64,000 nucleotides of DNA from Cannabis sativa. Lineage: Eukaryota > Streptophyta > Magnoliopsida > Rosales > Cannabaceae. Made by a program: the position numbers and the translations under genes. The notes under the pieces were generated by a model that searched no databases, was not told the DNA's origin, and saw only the letters and a list, made by a program, of their open reading frames with translations. The stretch spans positions 40,285,257-40,349,256 of the forward strand of contig NC_083607.1 in the NCBI RefSeq assembly GCF_029168945.1. Reading direction: 5' to 3'. This document shows, piece after piece, positions 34,789-48,678 of this stretch. Numbering within the stretch: the first letter of the stretch is position 1; each line of letters opens with the position of its first letter.

Positions 34789-36082
34789 TATTGCAATTAT
34801 TTTACCAGGATCTTAGATCTACTCACAAGTATGTTGTTTAACATCCTAAATATGAACTTCTAAAACGAAATAAAATAAACATATATAAAGTATGAGAAAC
34901 CTTACAGTGGTTTCAACAGAATAATATGTCTCCTTCCACTCAGATCTCTAACCCTTGTATCCTTTCTGTCGCAGAGTATTATCAAGATCTGAGTCCGAAT
35001 GTCCTTCTTGTTGAATCTGGATTCTTCACGATCTTCCACACTATGATTGAGGTACCACTTGATGTGTGTGGGCACTACTCATTCAATCAAGGGATTTGAA
35101 TCAATAATGAAGAATAAAGAAAGATAAGTGGCGGTTAGGTTAGGTAGAAGGCACTCAGGTTTTTCTCTGAAAGGAATAACATGTATCATCTTTTTCTGAA
35201 GCCATCACTACCTATTTATAGTATGCCACCTAGGGTTAGGTTTGAATTCTTTGGAATTAAACTAATGAAAATATTAAATGGTAAAACCTACATAACTGGC
35301 CGACCAAGGCTTGTGGATATGGGCCTCACTTTTGCAACTTGCTCTTTTATCATTTTTACATCTCATTTTCTCAAAAACACCAATTTTCAAATTCAATCAT
35401 TTAAATGCCAATTTTGACCTATTTAATAACTAAAATTAATTATTAAATAATATTATCATTTAATATATTTATTAATTAGACTAGCCAACGTCTCTTAATT
35501 AACAAATATACCCTAGAAACTCTTTGTTTACAATTTTGCCCTTGCTTAGTGAAAAATTCACAAACTAGACATAGTCTAATTTTAGAATTATAATTGATTA
35601 ATCAAAATCAATCAAGTGAGTCTTACAAGTAGTATTGTCTCAACTAGTGTAGGGATCATGGATCTATATATCCGAGCCTCCAATAAGGAGATGAAGAACT
35701 TACCGCTTAAGTTAACTGACTTATTAATTCTTTGTTGCATCCACGCATAGAACTGAGAATTGCACTCTCAGCTATATAGAACGCTCTATATGTTACACCA
35801 TATAGACACGCTATTAATTATCCATTGTTGTAATCCTAATTTGATCAATGTTCCTCTATATAGATGATCTACATTGAATAGGGACTAAAATTACCGTAAC
35901 ACCCTTCAATATATTTTATCCTTAAAACACTTAGCCCCGTATAAATGATATTTCAGATGAGTGAAATGAATATTCAACCATTTATCTCTGTTTGGCCAAG
36001 CTCGAAGGAGATCATCTTTTACTTTGTATTCGCCAGATAGAAGCTATAGATTCCATATTTATGTTTAGCGCTCCCAGTCAAT
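34789..36082 (-). repeat. Shared LTR of D and C, left part
   Basis: It runs from tattgcaatt (the LTR end, one base changed from tgttg) to gcgctcccagtcaat, where element B is inserted. It is collinear with 61748-63016 of the C 5' LTR. Confidence 0.85.
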
Positions 36083-38014
<1,932 letters not shown>

Positions 38015-38033
38015 ACTGGCACCAAAGCCATGG
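38015..38033 (+). other. Primer binding site of B
   Basis: actggcaccaaagccatgg follows the LTR directly. It differs from the F/A/D form at several positions. Confidence 0.7.
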
Positions 38034-38280
38034 TAATGATTTACTTTGATGAAATATGAATTAAAATGATGATATGTGTTGATTTGGATGGTTTCATGTT
38101 GATCTGTGTGTTATATGATGATTGATTGATACTTGTGAAATTTTATGAAAAATAATTGAATTTTCATTTCTGGAATTATTTTTATTGGATATTTTTGAAA
38201 AAATTAAGCAATTTCCTTTTTTACAGAACTCAATTTTGATTTTATTTGAATTAGTTATGATTTTTTGAAGTTTTGAAAAT

Positions 38281-38391
38281 ATCGGGGGTGGTGACACACC
38301 ATTGTGCGCGTGGCTGGCTACTGGCAGCACCCTTTGTGCGCTCAAGAATGTGCACTTGGATGGTGTGCAAACACACCATCCGTACAGCTCA
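38281..38391 (+). other. GC-rich hairpin block in leader B
   Basis: It lies between the conserved 'gttttgaaaatatcgg' and 'cagctcacaattttttcg'. It contains a perfect 10-bp stem with a 4-nt loop, GGATGGTGTG-CAAA-CACACCATCC, at 38358-38381. Its sequence is unrelated to the blocks in A or C/D apart from the closing ccgtaca. Confidence 0.7.
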
Positions 38392-39742
38392 CAATTTTTT
38401 CGTTTTTCTTCGATTTTTCATGCTATTTCATGGAATTAACTTTCGATTTTTTGTGTAGTTTTGTATTTTGATGTTTACTTTTCATATTTCAAATCTAATT
38501 ATGAGAAATAAATTAATTTGATTTTTTAAAATTAATTTTAGATATTAGTGTAATTTGAATTTGAAAATAGGTAAAAATCTATTTTTGCTTACTTCTTTTC
38601 TTATTTTTTAAAATTTGATTATTTTATCTTATTTTTAAATCTAAGGTCAAATATTAAATTACTTTTATAAAATATTCTATTTAAGTAATTTGACCTTATT
38701 TAGATTTAAAATAAGATTACTATAAGCATGGTATTTTACAAAGAAATAAGATATTTTTGCTAACTTTTAAATTTTGTTATTTTTACTTAAATTAAATTAT
38801 AAAATCGGAAAAGGGTATGTATTTATCATTTTATTTTATTAAATATTTAATTTGTAAAATAACATAAAATTTAAAAGGTGGTTAGTAAATTTTTTTTTGA
38901 AATGATATTTAGGTTAGTTGAAACCTAATTTTTCAAAAATGTAGGTTTATTTTTTTTATTAATTAATATAAAATTATATAAATCCTACATCCAACTATTC
39001 AATCTAACTTGTTGCAGGAGTATGTGTTTTAGATTGCTTGTAAGTTTTTCTAAAACCTATTATTGCTTGATCTAAATTGCCATGGTTAACTTGTTGACAG
39101 ATCAAATGATCTGGTTTTAACCCATGGTTCAATTGTCAATAGGTCAAGTAAATAATTTGTAACAGGTAAATTTTACATTCTTCTTTCATCTGTGTATGAC
39201 CTAGTAACATGATAGGATCCATCCAAATCTGTGTACCTGTGTGAGCCTATATGTTTACTTTATGTTTAGATGCATATAGGTTGTTGCTAAATAAAATATC
39301 ACACCATGATAGATTTTATTTAGGGCCATTTAATTTTTGGGCCTATTCAATTAATAACAGTTGTTCATTTTAAGGTTAAATTCCTCTCTTTTGGGCCTTG
39401 TGTGAGAGTTGGGGGCCAATAGAAGTGAGTACGACATACTGAACCCAGCTCCCCCTTACATGAACTACCCCAACTGTGAAGGCCCATTTGCCTGATTTGG
39501 ATAACTGTGCTAGGTTAATTAAATTAGTTTAACCTAATAAAATTGATTAGCAACATAATTAATTTCAATTTTTTTTTAAAATTAATTTAAGAAAAACACA
39601 CTTAGTTTTATGAATTAATTTCTAGACAAACTATTGTATTTTTCTTGTATTCAATTAAATATAGAATTATAACTAACTACATTATTTCTAAGCTTATTTT
39701 AATTATTTCATTAAATATTCCTATTTAAGTTATAAATTAGTT

Positions 39743-39747
39743 ATTTC
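39743..39747 (+). repeat. Target site duplication of element A, left (ATTTC)
   Basis: ATTTC directly precedes the LTR and recurs at 50559-50563. Confidence 0.9.
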
Positions 39748-41634
39748 TGTTGGAATTATTTTACCAGGATCTTAGATCTACTCACAAGTATGTTTATTAA
39801 CACCCTAAATATGAACTTTCTAAAACGATGAAATAAACACATATAAAGTTTAAGAAACCTTACATTGGGTGCAGCGGAATTAAATGACTCCTTCCGTTCA
39901 GATCTCTAACCCTTGTATCCTTTCTGTAGCAGAGTATTATCAAGATCTGAACCTGGATCTCTTTCTCTGAATATTTGATGCTGAAACTCCTTTGCTGATG
40001 ATCTTTCTTCACGATCTTCCTCACTATGATTGAGGTATTGCTTGCTGTGTGTGGGCACTACTCTAATCACTAAGGTAATTTTGAAATATTAAGGAAGAAG
40101 AGAGAGAGAGAGAGTTGCGGCCAAGGTAGAGAGAAAGGCTCAGGTTTTCTGATTCAGAAGTGTAATTTTCCTGAAGCCTTCACTACCTATTTATAGCATT
40201 CCACTAGGGTTAGGTTTGAATTATTTGGCATTAAAATAATGAAAATATCAGTTTAAAATGCCTACAAAAGTGGCCGGCCATGGCTTGTTGGGTTTGGGCC
40301 TTGCTTTTTACAATTTTGCAATTTTAACACTTTTGCATCTGATTTTCTCAAAAATGCCAATTTTCTAATTCAACCATTTAAATGCCAATTCTAACTATTT
40401 AATAACTATAATTAATTATTAAATAATATTGTCATTTATCATACTTATTAATTGAATCTTACAGAGTATCATAATTAATAAATATGCCCCTAATAACTCT
40501 TTCATTACAATTTTTCCCTTACTTAGTGAAAATTTCACAAATAGACATAGTCTAATTTGAGAATTATAATTGATTAATCAAAACCAATTACATGAGTCTT
40601 ACAAACAATATTATCTCAACTAGTGCGGGGACCATGGCTCTATATAACCGAGCTTCCAATAAGTAGATCAAGAATTTAGCACTAAAATTCACTATCTTAT
40701 TAATTCTTCGTTGAATCCACGCATAGAACTTAGAATTGCACTATCAGTATATAGAATGCTCTATATGTTCCACCATATAGACGCATCATTAGTTATCCAT
40801 TGTTATAATCCTTATGTGATCAATGATCCTCTATATGAATGATCTACACTGTAAAGGGATTAGATTACCGTAACACCCTACTATGTATTTTATCCTTAAA
40901 ACACTTGACCCCGTATAAATGATATTTCAGCTTATGTGAAATGAGACTCCACCATTTATGTTCGTTTGGTCAAGCTCGAAGGAGATCATCCTTTGCTTAC
41001 TATTCGCCAGATAGAAGCTATAGATTCCATGTTTATGCTAGCGCTCCCACTCAATTGCACTACCGTGTTCCCAAAATGTACGTATCACCCTAACCTAAAA
41101 GTAGGCTTAACTAACAAATCAAAGAACATGAATAGCCTTTCAAGATTGAGCCTAATCATAACAGGATTAAGAACATTTGATCTAGGATCAACTTGGCGAT
41201 ATTGACTTGAATAGATTTTACGGTAAGTTTAATTAAATCTAAGCCAAAGTTCAATATCGGTCCCTTCCGATGCATACTCCATGCATCCAACCTGAGCTTT
41301 ACTTTAACCAATGTTCTGGAAAGAATATAGCATTTCTCCAAATGCAAGTAAACTCTTGTTGTAGATTATCATATCAGTAAAACCCTGTGTCTGATAAATC
41401 TAGGAAACTTTATTCACATAGTCATGTTTACTTTCCAATGTGATGACAACACAATAAACAGGATCAAGTATGTGAAAAGGATTTAAGATGAATTTATATA
41501 TCAAATAGACAAGCAATTGAAAAAGTGAAGCAAAACATACACAAATGAATGAAAAATACTTATGTTTCTTTATTGATGTTGAATAAAATAGATTACATTG
41601 AAATGGAGTTTTATTTAGGGCATTAAAACTAACA
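39748..41634 (-). repeat. 3' LTR of A (left)
   Basis: The 1887-bp LTR runs from tgttggaatt to aactaaca and closely matches 48679-50558 and, reversed, the F LTRs. The ORF at 40966-41205, antisense to the element, occurs in all four of these LTRs. Confidence 0.92.
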
Positions 41635-41650
41635 AACTCCGACTTGCACT
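41635..41650 (-). other. Polypurine tract of A
   Basis: The minus strand reads agtgcaagtcggagtt directly before the LTR. B and C have agtgcaagtgggagtt at the same place. Confidence 0.75.
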
Positions 41651-41663
41651 AATATAAAACTAA

Positions 41664-43697
41664 TTAGTACATATCAATTAATCCTAAATTCTGACGGTGC
41701 TTTTCAAAGGCTGTCACGGCCAGGACTTTGGTAAATGGATCAACTAGGTTGTCCTCTGTGTCAACTTTCTCAACTAGTACATCCCCTCTTGCCACATATT
41801 CTCTGATAATGTGATACTTCCTTTCAATGTATTTGCTTCTCTTGTGGCTTCGAGGTTCTTTACTGTTTACTATTGCTCCATTGTTATCACAAAGTAAAAC
41901 CAGAGGCTTTTCCATTCCATGAACGACACCTATACTGGTGAAGAACTTTCTTAGCCAGAAAAGTTCTTTAGCATCTTCGGCTGCAGCTATGTATTCAGCT
42001 TCCATAGTTGAGTCCGATATCGCGGTTTGTTTTGCACTTCTCCAAACCACTGCCCCACCCCCAAGAGTAAACACCATCCCAGATGTAGATTTTCTGTCTT
42101 CAAGACTTCCCTGGATATATGAATCAGTGTAGCCTATGGGATTTAAAGCACCACCCTTGTAGACTAACACAAGATTCCTTGTACTCTTCAAGTATTTCAG
42201 AATATACTTAACTGCATTCCAATGTTGTTGTCCTGGATTAGACTGATACCTGCTCACGATTCCAACTGCATAGCAGATGTCAGGTCTAGTGCATAACATT
42301 GCATACATAAGACCTCCAACTGCAGAGGCATAGGGAATTTTCGCCATGTCCTCTATCTCTTGAGGATTAGTCGGAGACTGTTCCTTAGATAGATGAATAC
42401 CATATCTAGAAGGCATGTTTGCCCCATTGGTGTTTTTCATGGAGAATCTCTCTAAGACTTTGTCTATGTAGGTTGTTTGAGAGAGAGCAAGAGATCTGTT
42501 CTTCCGGTTTCTGATAATCTGAATACCAAGAACATAGGCTGCTTCACCCAAATCTTTCATATCGAATTGAGTGTTAAGCCACTCCTTGATGTGAGTCATT
42601 TTCTTGACACTGTTTCCAATAATCAAAATGTCATCAACATAAAGGACCAGGAATACTACTATTTGGTCTTCCTTGAGTTGGTAAACACAAGGTTCATCTT
42701 CATTCTGAAGAAAGCCGTAGGTCTTGATGATTTCATCAAACCTTTTGTTCCATGAGCGAGAAGCTTGCTTAAGTCCATAGATAGACCTATTTAATTTGCA
42801 AACCTTCTTTTCCTGCCCAGGAAGAACATAACCTTCTGGTTGCTCCATATAGATGGTTTCTTCAAGTACCCCATTAAGGAAGGCAGTCTTTACATCCATT
42901 TGCCAGATTTCATAATCGAAAGCAGCAGCTATGGAGAGAAGAATTCAGACGGATTTGAGCATGGAAACAGGTCTAAAAGTTTCCTTATAGTCCACGCCTT
43001 CTCTTTGGGTATAACCCTTGGCTACAAGTCTAGCTTTAAAAGTTTTGACTTCGCCTCCAGCTCCTCTTTTCTTCTTGTAAACCCACTTGCATCCTATCGG
43101 ATGATAGTCGTCAGGTGCGTCTACATATTCCCAGACTTTGTTCTTTTTCATGGAATCCAGTTCTGAATCCATGCCGGCTGACCATCGTTTCCGTTGCGGA
43201 CTAGCCATTGCCTGTTTATAGGTTAATGGATCGTCTTCAATACCGTCACCTATGACCATATTGATTTCACCATCCAAGCCATAACGAGCAGGTTTTGTTG
43301 AAACCCTCCCACTACGACGAGGTGCGATGATCTTCTGAACAGAAACTTTAGTAGTAGATTTCTCAGTTGGTTCAACTAAGGGAGTGGGATTGTCCTCTTC
43401 ACGTGTGGAAGAGAACGGAACATTGGAAGGACTTATATCTGAAAGCATTTCCTCCAACACTACTTTCCTTTGTGATTTGAAATTCTTAATATAGTCATCT
43501 TCAAGGAAAGTTGCGTTTGTAGAAACAAACACTTTATCATCCTTGCGACTATAAAATAGTCCACCCCTAGTCTCTTTAGAAATACAGACAAACATGCAAA
43601 CTTCAGTTTGTGATTCAAGTTTGCCGTCTTTCTTTCTTAAGACATGAAGCGGGGGCACCCCAGTATACGTAATGGCGTAAACTAGGTGTACGACCAA
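41664..43697 (-). pseudogene. Copia RT and RNase H of A
   Basis: One frame runs from the linker (RRSGRVSTKPARYGLDGEIN, around 43270) through RT (KARLVAKGYTQREGVDYKET, MDVKTAFLNGVLEETIYMEQ, catalytic LYVDDILIIG near 42620-42650) to RNase H (MYAMLCTRPDICYAVGIVSR, STSGMVFTLGGGAVVWRSAK, STMEAEYIAAA). A single TGA at 42945-42947 splits it where an Arg codon is expected. In RNase H, the usual TDSD is TDSY. Copia RT copies the element RNA inside Gag particles. Of the pol regions in this window that of A is one of the best kept. Confidence 0.93.
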
Positions 43698-44274
43698 TCC
43701 ATAGTTCTAAAGGTGTCTTAGGGGTTGATTTAGATGGAACAACATTTAAAATGTCGGTTGCCATCTGAATTGCATATCCCCAGAAGGAGGTAGGTAGAGT
43801 TGAAAAACTAAGCATGGACCTAACCATTTCAAAAAGCGTGCGATTCTGTCTTTCTGCAACTCCATTTTGTTGTGGAGTGCTAGGGCCGGTTAATTGGGAT
43901 TCAATTCCAAGTTCAATTAAATGATCTTTGAACTGCATATCCATATATTCTCCACCCCTATCAGTTCGCAAGATCTTTAATGTTTTACCTAATTGGTTTT
44001 GAGCCAATGCGTGAAATTCCTGAAACTTTGCGAATGTTTCAGATTTCTTATGCATAAGGTAAAGATGTCCATATCTAGAGTAATCGTCAATGAAAGTGAC
44101 AAAGTACTCATAACCACCTCGGGCTTTGACATTCAAAGGTCCGCAGACATCGGAATGAACTAACCCTAGGGGTTGTTTGGCACGTTCTCCCTTTGCAGAG
44201 AAAGAACGTTTAGTCATTTTTCCTTCCAGGCAGGACTCGCATACTGGCAATTCACCTAAGACGACATTTTTCAA
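43615..44274 (-). pseudogene. Copia integrase of A
   Basis: The frame shows the end of the zinc region (CESCLEGKMTKRSF), the D,D,E core (SDVCGPLNVKARGGYEYFVT; LRTDRGGEYMDMQF; NGVAERQNRT) and the following domain (FWGYAIQMATDILNVVPSKS). A frameshift in 43640-43690 separates it from the linker to RT: the region aligned with C has extra bases around 'aagcgggggcaccccag'. The catalytic D, D and E are all present. Confidence 0.9.
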
Positions 44275-44751
44275 TGGACCGTCTTTGGTTAGCCTATTGA
44301 GTCTATTAAAGCCTATATGACCTAAACGTAAATGTCATAGATATGTTTCATTATCATCAACGATCTTTGGCTTTTTGTGGTTTCTAGGTTTAGCTACTTT
44401 AAAAAGTTCATTATGTAAGGCAAATGGTGTTTCTGGTCTAAGAACATAAAGCCCCTGTTCCATGGATGGAACACAAATCTGAATGTCATTTCGAGAAATG
44501 GTAGAACCAGAATTCGAAAAATCTAATTTGTATTGTTGCAATTGTAAGCATGAAACAGAAACCAAGTTTCTACTGAAATTTGGAATGTATAAGACATTGT
44601 CTAATTCCAAAATTCTGTTTTGAAACTTGAGTTTGGCTTTTCCTCTAGCTCTAACCGAAACCATTTCGCCATTACCAACTTTAAGTTTCAACTCTCTGGA
44701 TTTCAAATAATTCCAATTCTCAAGCAATTGCAATGAACAACTTACATGGTT
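44275..44751 (-). pseudogene. GAG-pre-integrase region of A
   Basis: In the same frame as integrase but behind a TGA at 44335-44337 (Trp expected in YLWHLRLGH), it reads HVSCSLQLLENWNYLKS, then LKLKVGNGEMVSVRARGKAK and LYIPNFSRNLVSVSCLQLQQ. This is the usual segment between the copia protease and integrase. Upstream (rightward) it ends abruptly after (N)HV at the insertion described at 44752-45399. The 155-codon ORF that starts at 44802 takes its first residues from the insertion and not from the polyprotein. Confidence 0.88.
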
Positions 44752-45399
44752 TGTAAACACATAGCAAGTAGGAATGAAAAGTGAAAATACTAAAACATAC
44801 AATCCTAAATAATTTCCAAGGTCTTCAACAAACTGATATCAGTGTGCCGTTTAGGCGAGAGTCAGTGATCCATCCATTGAATATATAGAGTTGTCAGCTC
44901 ATCTAAAATGATAAACATTCTAGCAACCTTTTATTCGATCAAGATTGGAATCCAGCGTTGTCCCGTTTAGGCGAGAGTCAAGGCCATTCTATCTTATGAG
45001 GTTCCACCATTGTTTCATACTTTTGTAAGTGAAATACAGTCGCCACCATTAGGATGATCAATACTATATAAAACACTTACAAATAATATTATCTTTCTAG
45101 ATTCTACGGTGTTAAATTGCTAATGAACGTTCCTCCATTAGAGAGGATTACTCTCTAAAACAAGAACAATGTAGAACCAACAATGGAGATCGAATGTCCT
45201 AATAATAATAAAGGTCATTATTTAAAGAAAGTTGTATTTTCCTCTAATATTTATTTTAATCAATTTATTTTAAATATATATTTATTTAATTAAAATTTCC
45301 AATTTAGAATGAAAAATTCTAAATATAAATTTTTAATTTAATATTTATAAATTATACTTAGATGGATATGAAAATAACGTGAATTATTTCTATCTTAGT
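44752..45399 (-). repeat. About 650-bp leader-derived insertion inside A coding region
   Basis: In C the protease motif and 'HVICSLQ' are adjacent (58420-58455). In A they are separated by about 648 bp that closely resemble, in the same orientation, the leader of this family: two copies of the gcgagagtc motif (44843-44863, 44960-44979), the 'ctaatggaggaacgttc' landmark near 45140, and the AT-rich text found in F at 20300-20470. It lacks LTRs, so it is not an ordinary insertion. Confidence 0.75.
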
Positions 45400-45670
45400 A
45401 GACCCAGAATCAAGAATCCAAATGGATTTATCATTCTCTAACACACATGATTCGAAGACTAAAGCATTACTGCTTATTCGTTTGTTAATTGTTGTTCTTG
45501 CTGGTTCATTTTCTTGTGAAGTATAACTTGAGGAAGTGGAATCACTTTCTCTTATCTTCTCAACTAAGCTTGAAGTAGTAGGATTTATGGAGTTATGAAC
45601 TATTTGCTCTTCAGAGTGAACAAAACTTACCTGCTTTCTAGAATTGAAAGTTGAGCATATGTGAAGTATT
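45400..45670 (-). pseudogene. Copia protease remnant of A
   Basis: The minus strand reads WILDSGS (45401-45420), the active-site D-S-G of copia aspartic proteases, preceded upstream by a Ser-rich stretch (to about 45640) matching the 80-codon frame of C at 58460-58702. Farther upstream no gag or CCHC knuckle can be read before the leader begins. The protease is cut off from the rest of pol by the 650-bp insertion. Confidence 0.7.
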
Positions 45671-48659
45671 ACTCTGACAAGGAGTTTATAACTTCAAGTT
45701 CAATTGCTAAGATATTAACTAGGAGTGGAATGGGAAGAGGATTATAGACGCTACATCAATAAAACAGAAGTAAGGTTTTGGTTCAAAATTCATACACAAG
45801 TTTAGAAAATATCAAATAATTACATATGTTATAAAAATACTAAATCTAACATAGTTTATTTTCCAAGGTTTCCAACATAATTAAATACAGTGTCCCGGTA
45901 GGCGAGAGTCAAAGATAACATTAGTTGAATAGAGTTGTCATCTCATCTAAAATAAAACCATTTTAGCAACCTTTTATTCGATCAAAATGAGAATCCAACG
46001 TTGTCCCGGTAGGCGAGAGTCAAGGTTATTCTCATTTTATGAGCTTCCACCATTGTTTCATGTTTTATGAGTTTATCTCTAAGTAGTCACCGTAGGGGAG
46101 AGTCTAATAGAGACGAAAACTCACAAAACACTTATCAAATGCAATCTTACAGTGTTAAAAGTGTTCAATGAATAACCATCCATAGGGGGACGAAGTCTAG
46201 CGTCTCGAGGTTATACTGAAAAAATTTAACTATTGTAAGACCAACAATGGAGATCGAATATCTTTTGATTAAAAGCTCATTATTTAAAAAAAAATATATG
46301 TATTTTGTATAATCATATTATTCGATATTATAATAATGAAAAATTACAAATTAAAGTTGGTTTAAATAAAAAATCAACTTTAATTAATTTTCAATTATTA
46401 TTTAATTTGAAAAATAAATTCAAATAAATATAGAACAAGTTCCATAATATAATAATGAAAAATTACAAATCAAAGTTTGTTTAAATAAAAAAATCAACTT
46501 TAATTAATTTTCAATTATTAATTAAATTCGAAAAATAAATTCGAATAATAAATGGAACAAATTTGAAAATATTTTGTTTAAGTTGTTTTAGAAGAATCTA
46601 AAAAATCAACTTAAATATCTTTCAAATCAGATTTAATTAAATTAAAATTAAGTTGTAACCACTTAATTTGAAGATATTCCATTTTAAGTTAATATTCGAA
46701 AAGATATTAACCTAAAAAATATCTAAAATATTCAATTTTAAGTTAATATTCGAAAAGATATTAACTTAAAAAATATCTAAAGAATCTTAATAACCAATAC
46801 CTAAAATTCCTCAACTTCATTTTGAAATTTTAAATTCAAAAGAAATTCAGATTTAAGTTGGTTAGTTGTAGATAACTAAATATCAACTTAAATAGGAATA
46901 TTTAATGAAAAATTTAAATTAAGCTTCAGAAAGAATCTAGATGGTTATAATTCCATATTTAATTAAATACAAGAAAATACATATAGTTTAGCTTAAAATA
47001 TAAAATTCTTTAAACTATGGTTTTCTTAAATTAATTTCAAAATAAATGAAATTAATTATGCTGCTAATCAATTTTATTAGGTTAAACTAGTGTAATTAAC
47101 CTAGTACAGTTATTCAAATCAGGCAAATGGGCTTTCACAATTGGGGTGGTTCATGTGAGTGGGTGCTGGGTTCAGTATGTCGTACCCACTACTATGGCTC
47201 CCAACTCTCACACAAGGCCCAAAAGAGAGGAATTTAACCTTAAAATGAACAACTGCTATTAATTGAATAAGCCCAAAACTAAATGGGCCTAAATAAAATC
47301 TATCAACAACTATGATATTTTATTTAGCAACATTAACCTATATGCATCTATAATTAAATTAAACACATAGGCTCACACAGGCACACTTTGGATGGGTCCT
47401 ATCATGTTGCTAGGTCATACACAAATGAAAGAAGATTGTAAATATACCTGTTACAAATTATTAACTTGACCAAGGGAGCCATGAGTTAAAATCGGATCAT
47501 TAGATCTGTCAACAAGTTAACCATGGCTATTTGCAATCAAGCAATAATAGGTTTTGAAAAACTTACACATAAGCTAAAACACATACTCCTGCAACAAGGT
47601 TAGCTGGATAGTTGGATGTAGGATTTATTTAATTTTAAATTAAATAATTAATTTCGAAATAAATAATTAATTAAAAAAAATATTTTCGAAAATTTAAAAA
47701 AAATTTGAAAAAATTCGAAATTAAATTAAAAATTTAAATTTAAAATTAAACCTACAATTTTGAAAAATTAGGTTTCAACCAACCTAAATATCATTTCAAA
47801 ATTTTCTAACTACTTTTAAAAATCAAATGTTATTTTATATATAAAAATTAAATGAAAAATTAGAAAAGATAAATGAATATCTTTTTCAGATTTTAAATGT
47901 AATTTAAATAAATAAAATAACAAAATTTAAAAGTTAGCAAAATATCTTACATCTATTTAAAATTACATGATTATAGTTATCTTATTTTAAATTTAAATAA
48001 GGTCAAATTATTTAAAAAAATTAAATTTAAAATATTTAAAATCTGACCTTAAATTTAAAAATAAGATAGGTTATTAAGTTAAAAAGATAGATACTAACTA
48101 TTTTCAAATTCAAATTACACTAATATCATGAATTAAATTTAAAAAATATTAAATTAATTCATTATGATAATTAGAGTTGAATTAGGAATAGTAAAAGTAT
48201 AAATACAGAACTACACAAAAAAGCGAAAGTTAATTCCATGAAAAAGCATGAAAAAACGAAGAAAAACGAAAAAATTACAAGTTGTACGGACGGGATGCTG
48301 TGCATACCCGTCCGCGCGTGTATGCAGGTTGTTGGGCCGAGTTTGCTTGGCGGAATCATGTCGTGCATGATTTCCGCGCGCGCATGTGGGTTTCAGCACA
48401 ACCCCGATTTTTTTGAATGTTCAAAAAATCTTAACTAATTCAAATTAAATTGAAATTGAGTTCTGTAAAAAAGTAACTTGCTTAATTTTTTCCATACTAT
48501 CCAATAATATTAATTTCTGAAACAGATATTCAATTATGTTTCACAAAAATTCACAAACACCAATCAATCATCAAATAACACTCAATACAACATGATACCA
48601 TCCAAAAACAAAACAAACAATCCTTTTAAAGTCCAAATTTCTTGCAATTAAATCAATTA
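45671..48659 (-). other. Leader of A, about 3 kb
   Basis: No gene. It carries three copies of the recurring motif (45893-45910, 46004-46022, 46087-46104), the conserved landmark (47100-47280) and a GC block (48279-48405) with its own hairpins. The short ORFs at 48171-48438 cross the GC block and are fortuitous. Confidence 0.75.
48279..48405 (-). other. GC-rich hairpin block in leader A
   Basis: It contains CGGACGGG/CCCGTCCG (48287-48314, 12-nt loop) and GCGGAATCATG/CATGATTTCCGC (48350-48377, one bulge, 5-nt loop). On the element strand it is bounded by 'aaaaaaatcgg' and 'ccgtacaacttgtaatttttt'. Confidence 0.7.
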
Positions 48660-48678
48660 CCATGGCTCTGAGGCCAGT
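48660..48678 (-). other. Primer binding site of A
   Basis: The minus strand reads actggcctcagagccatgg, identical to F and D. Confidence 0.75.

Larger units (their letters stand above)
38034..39747 (+). other. Leader of B, first part
   Basis: AT-rich, no gene. It carries its own GC block at 38281-38391 and the conserved landmark at about 39301-39480. It is cut by element A at 39748 and resumes at 50564. Confidence 0.75.
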
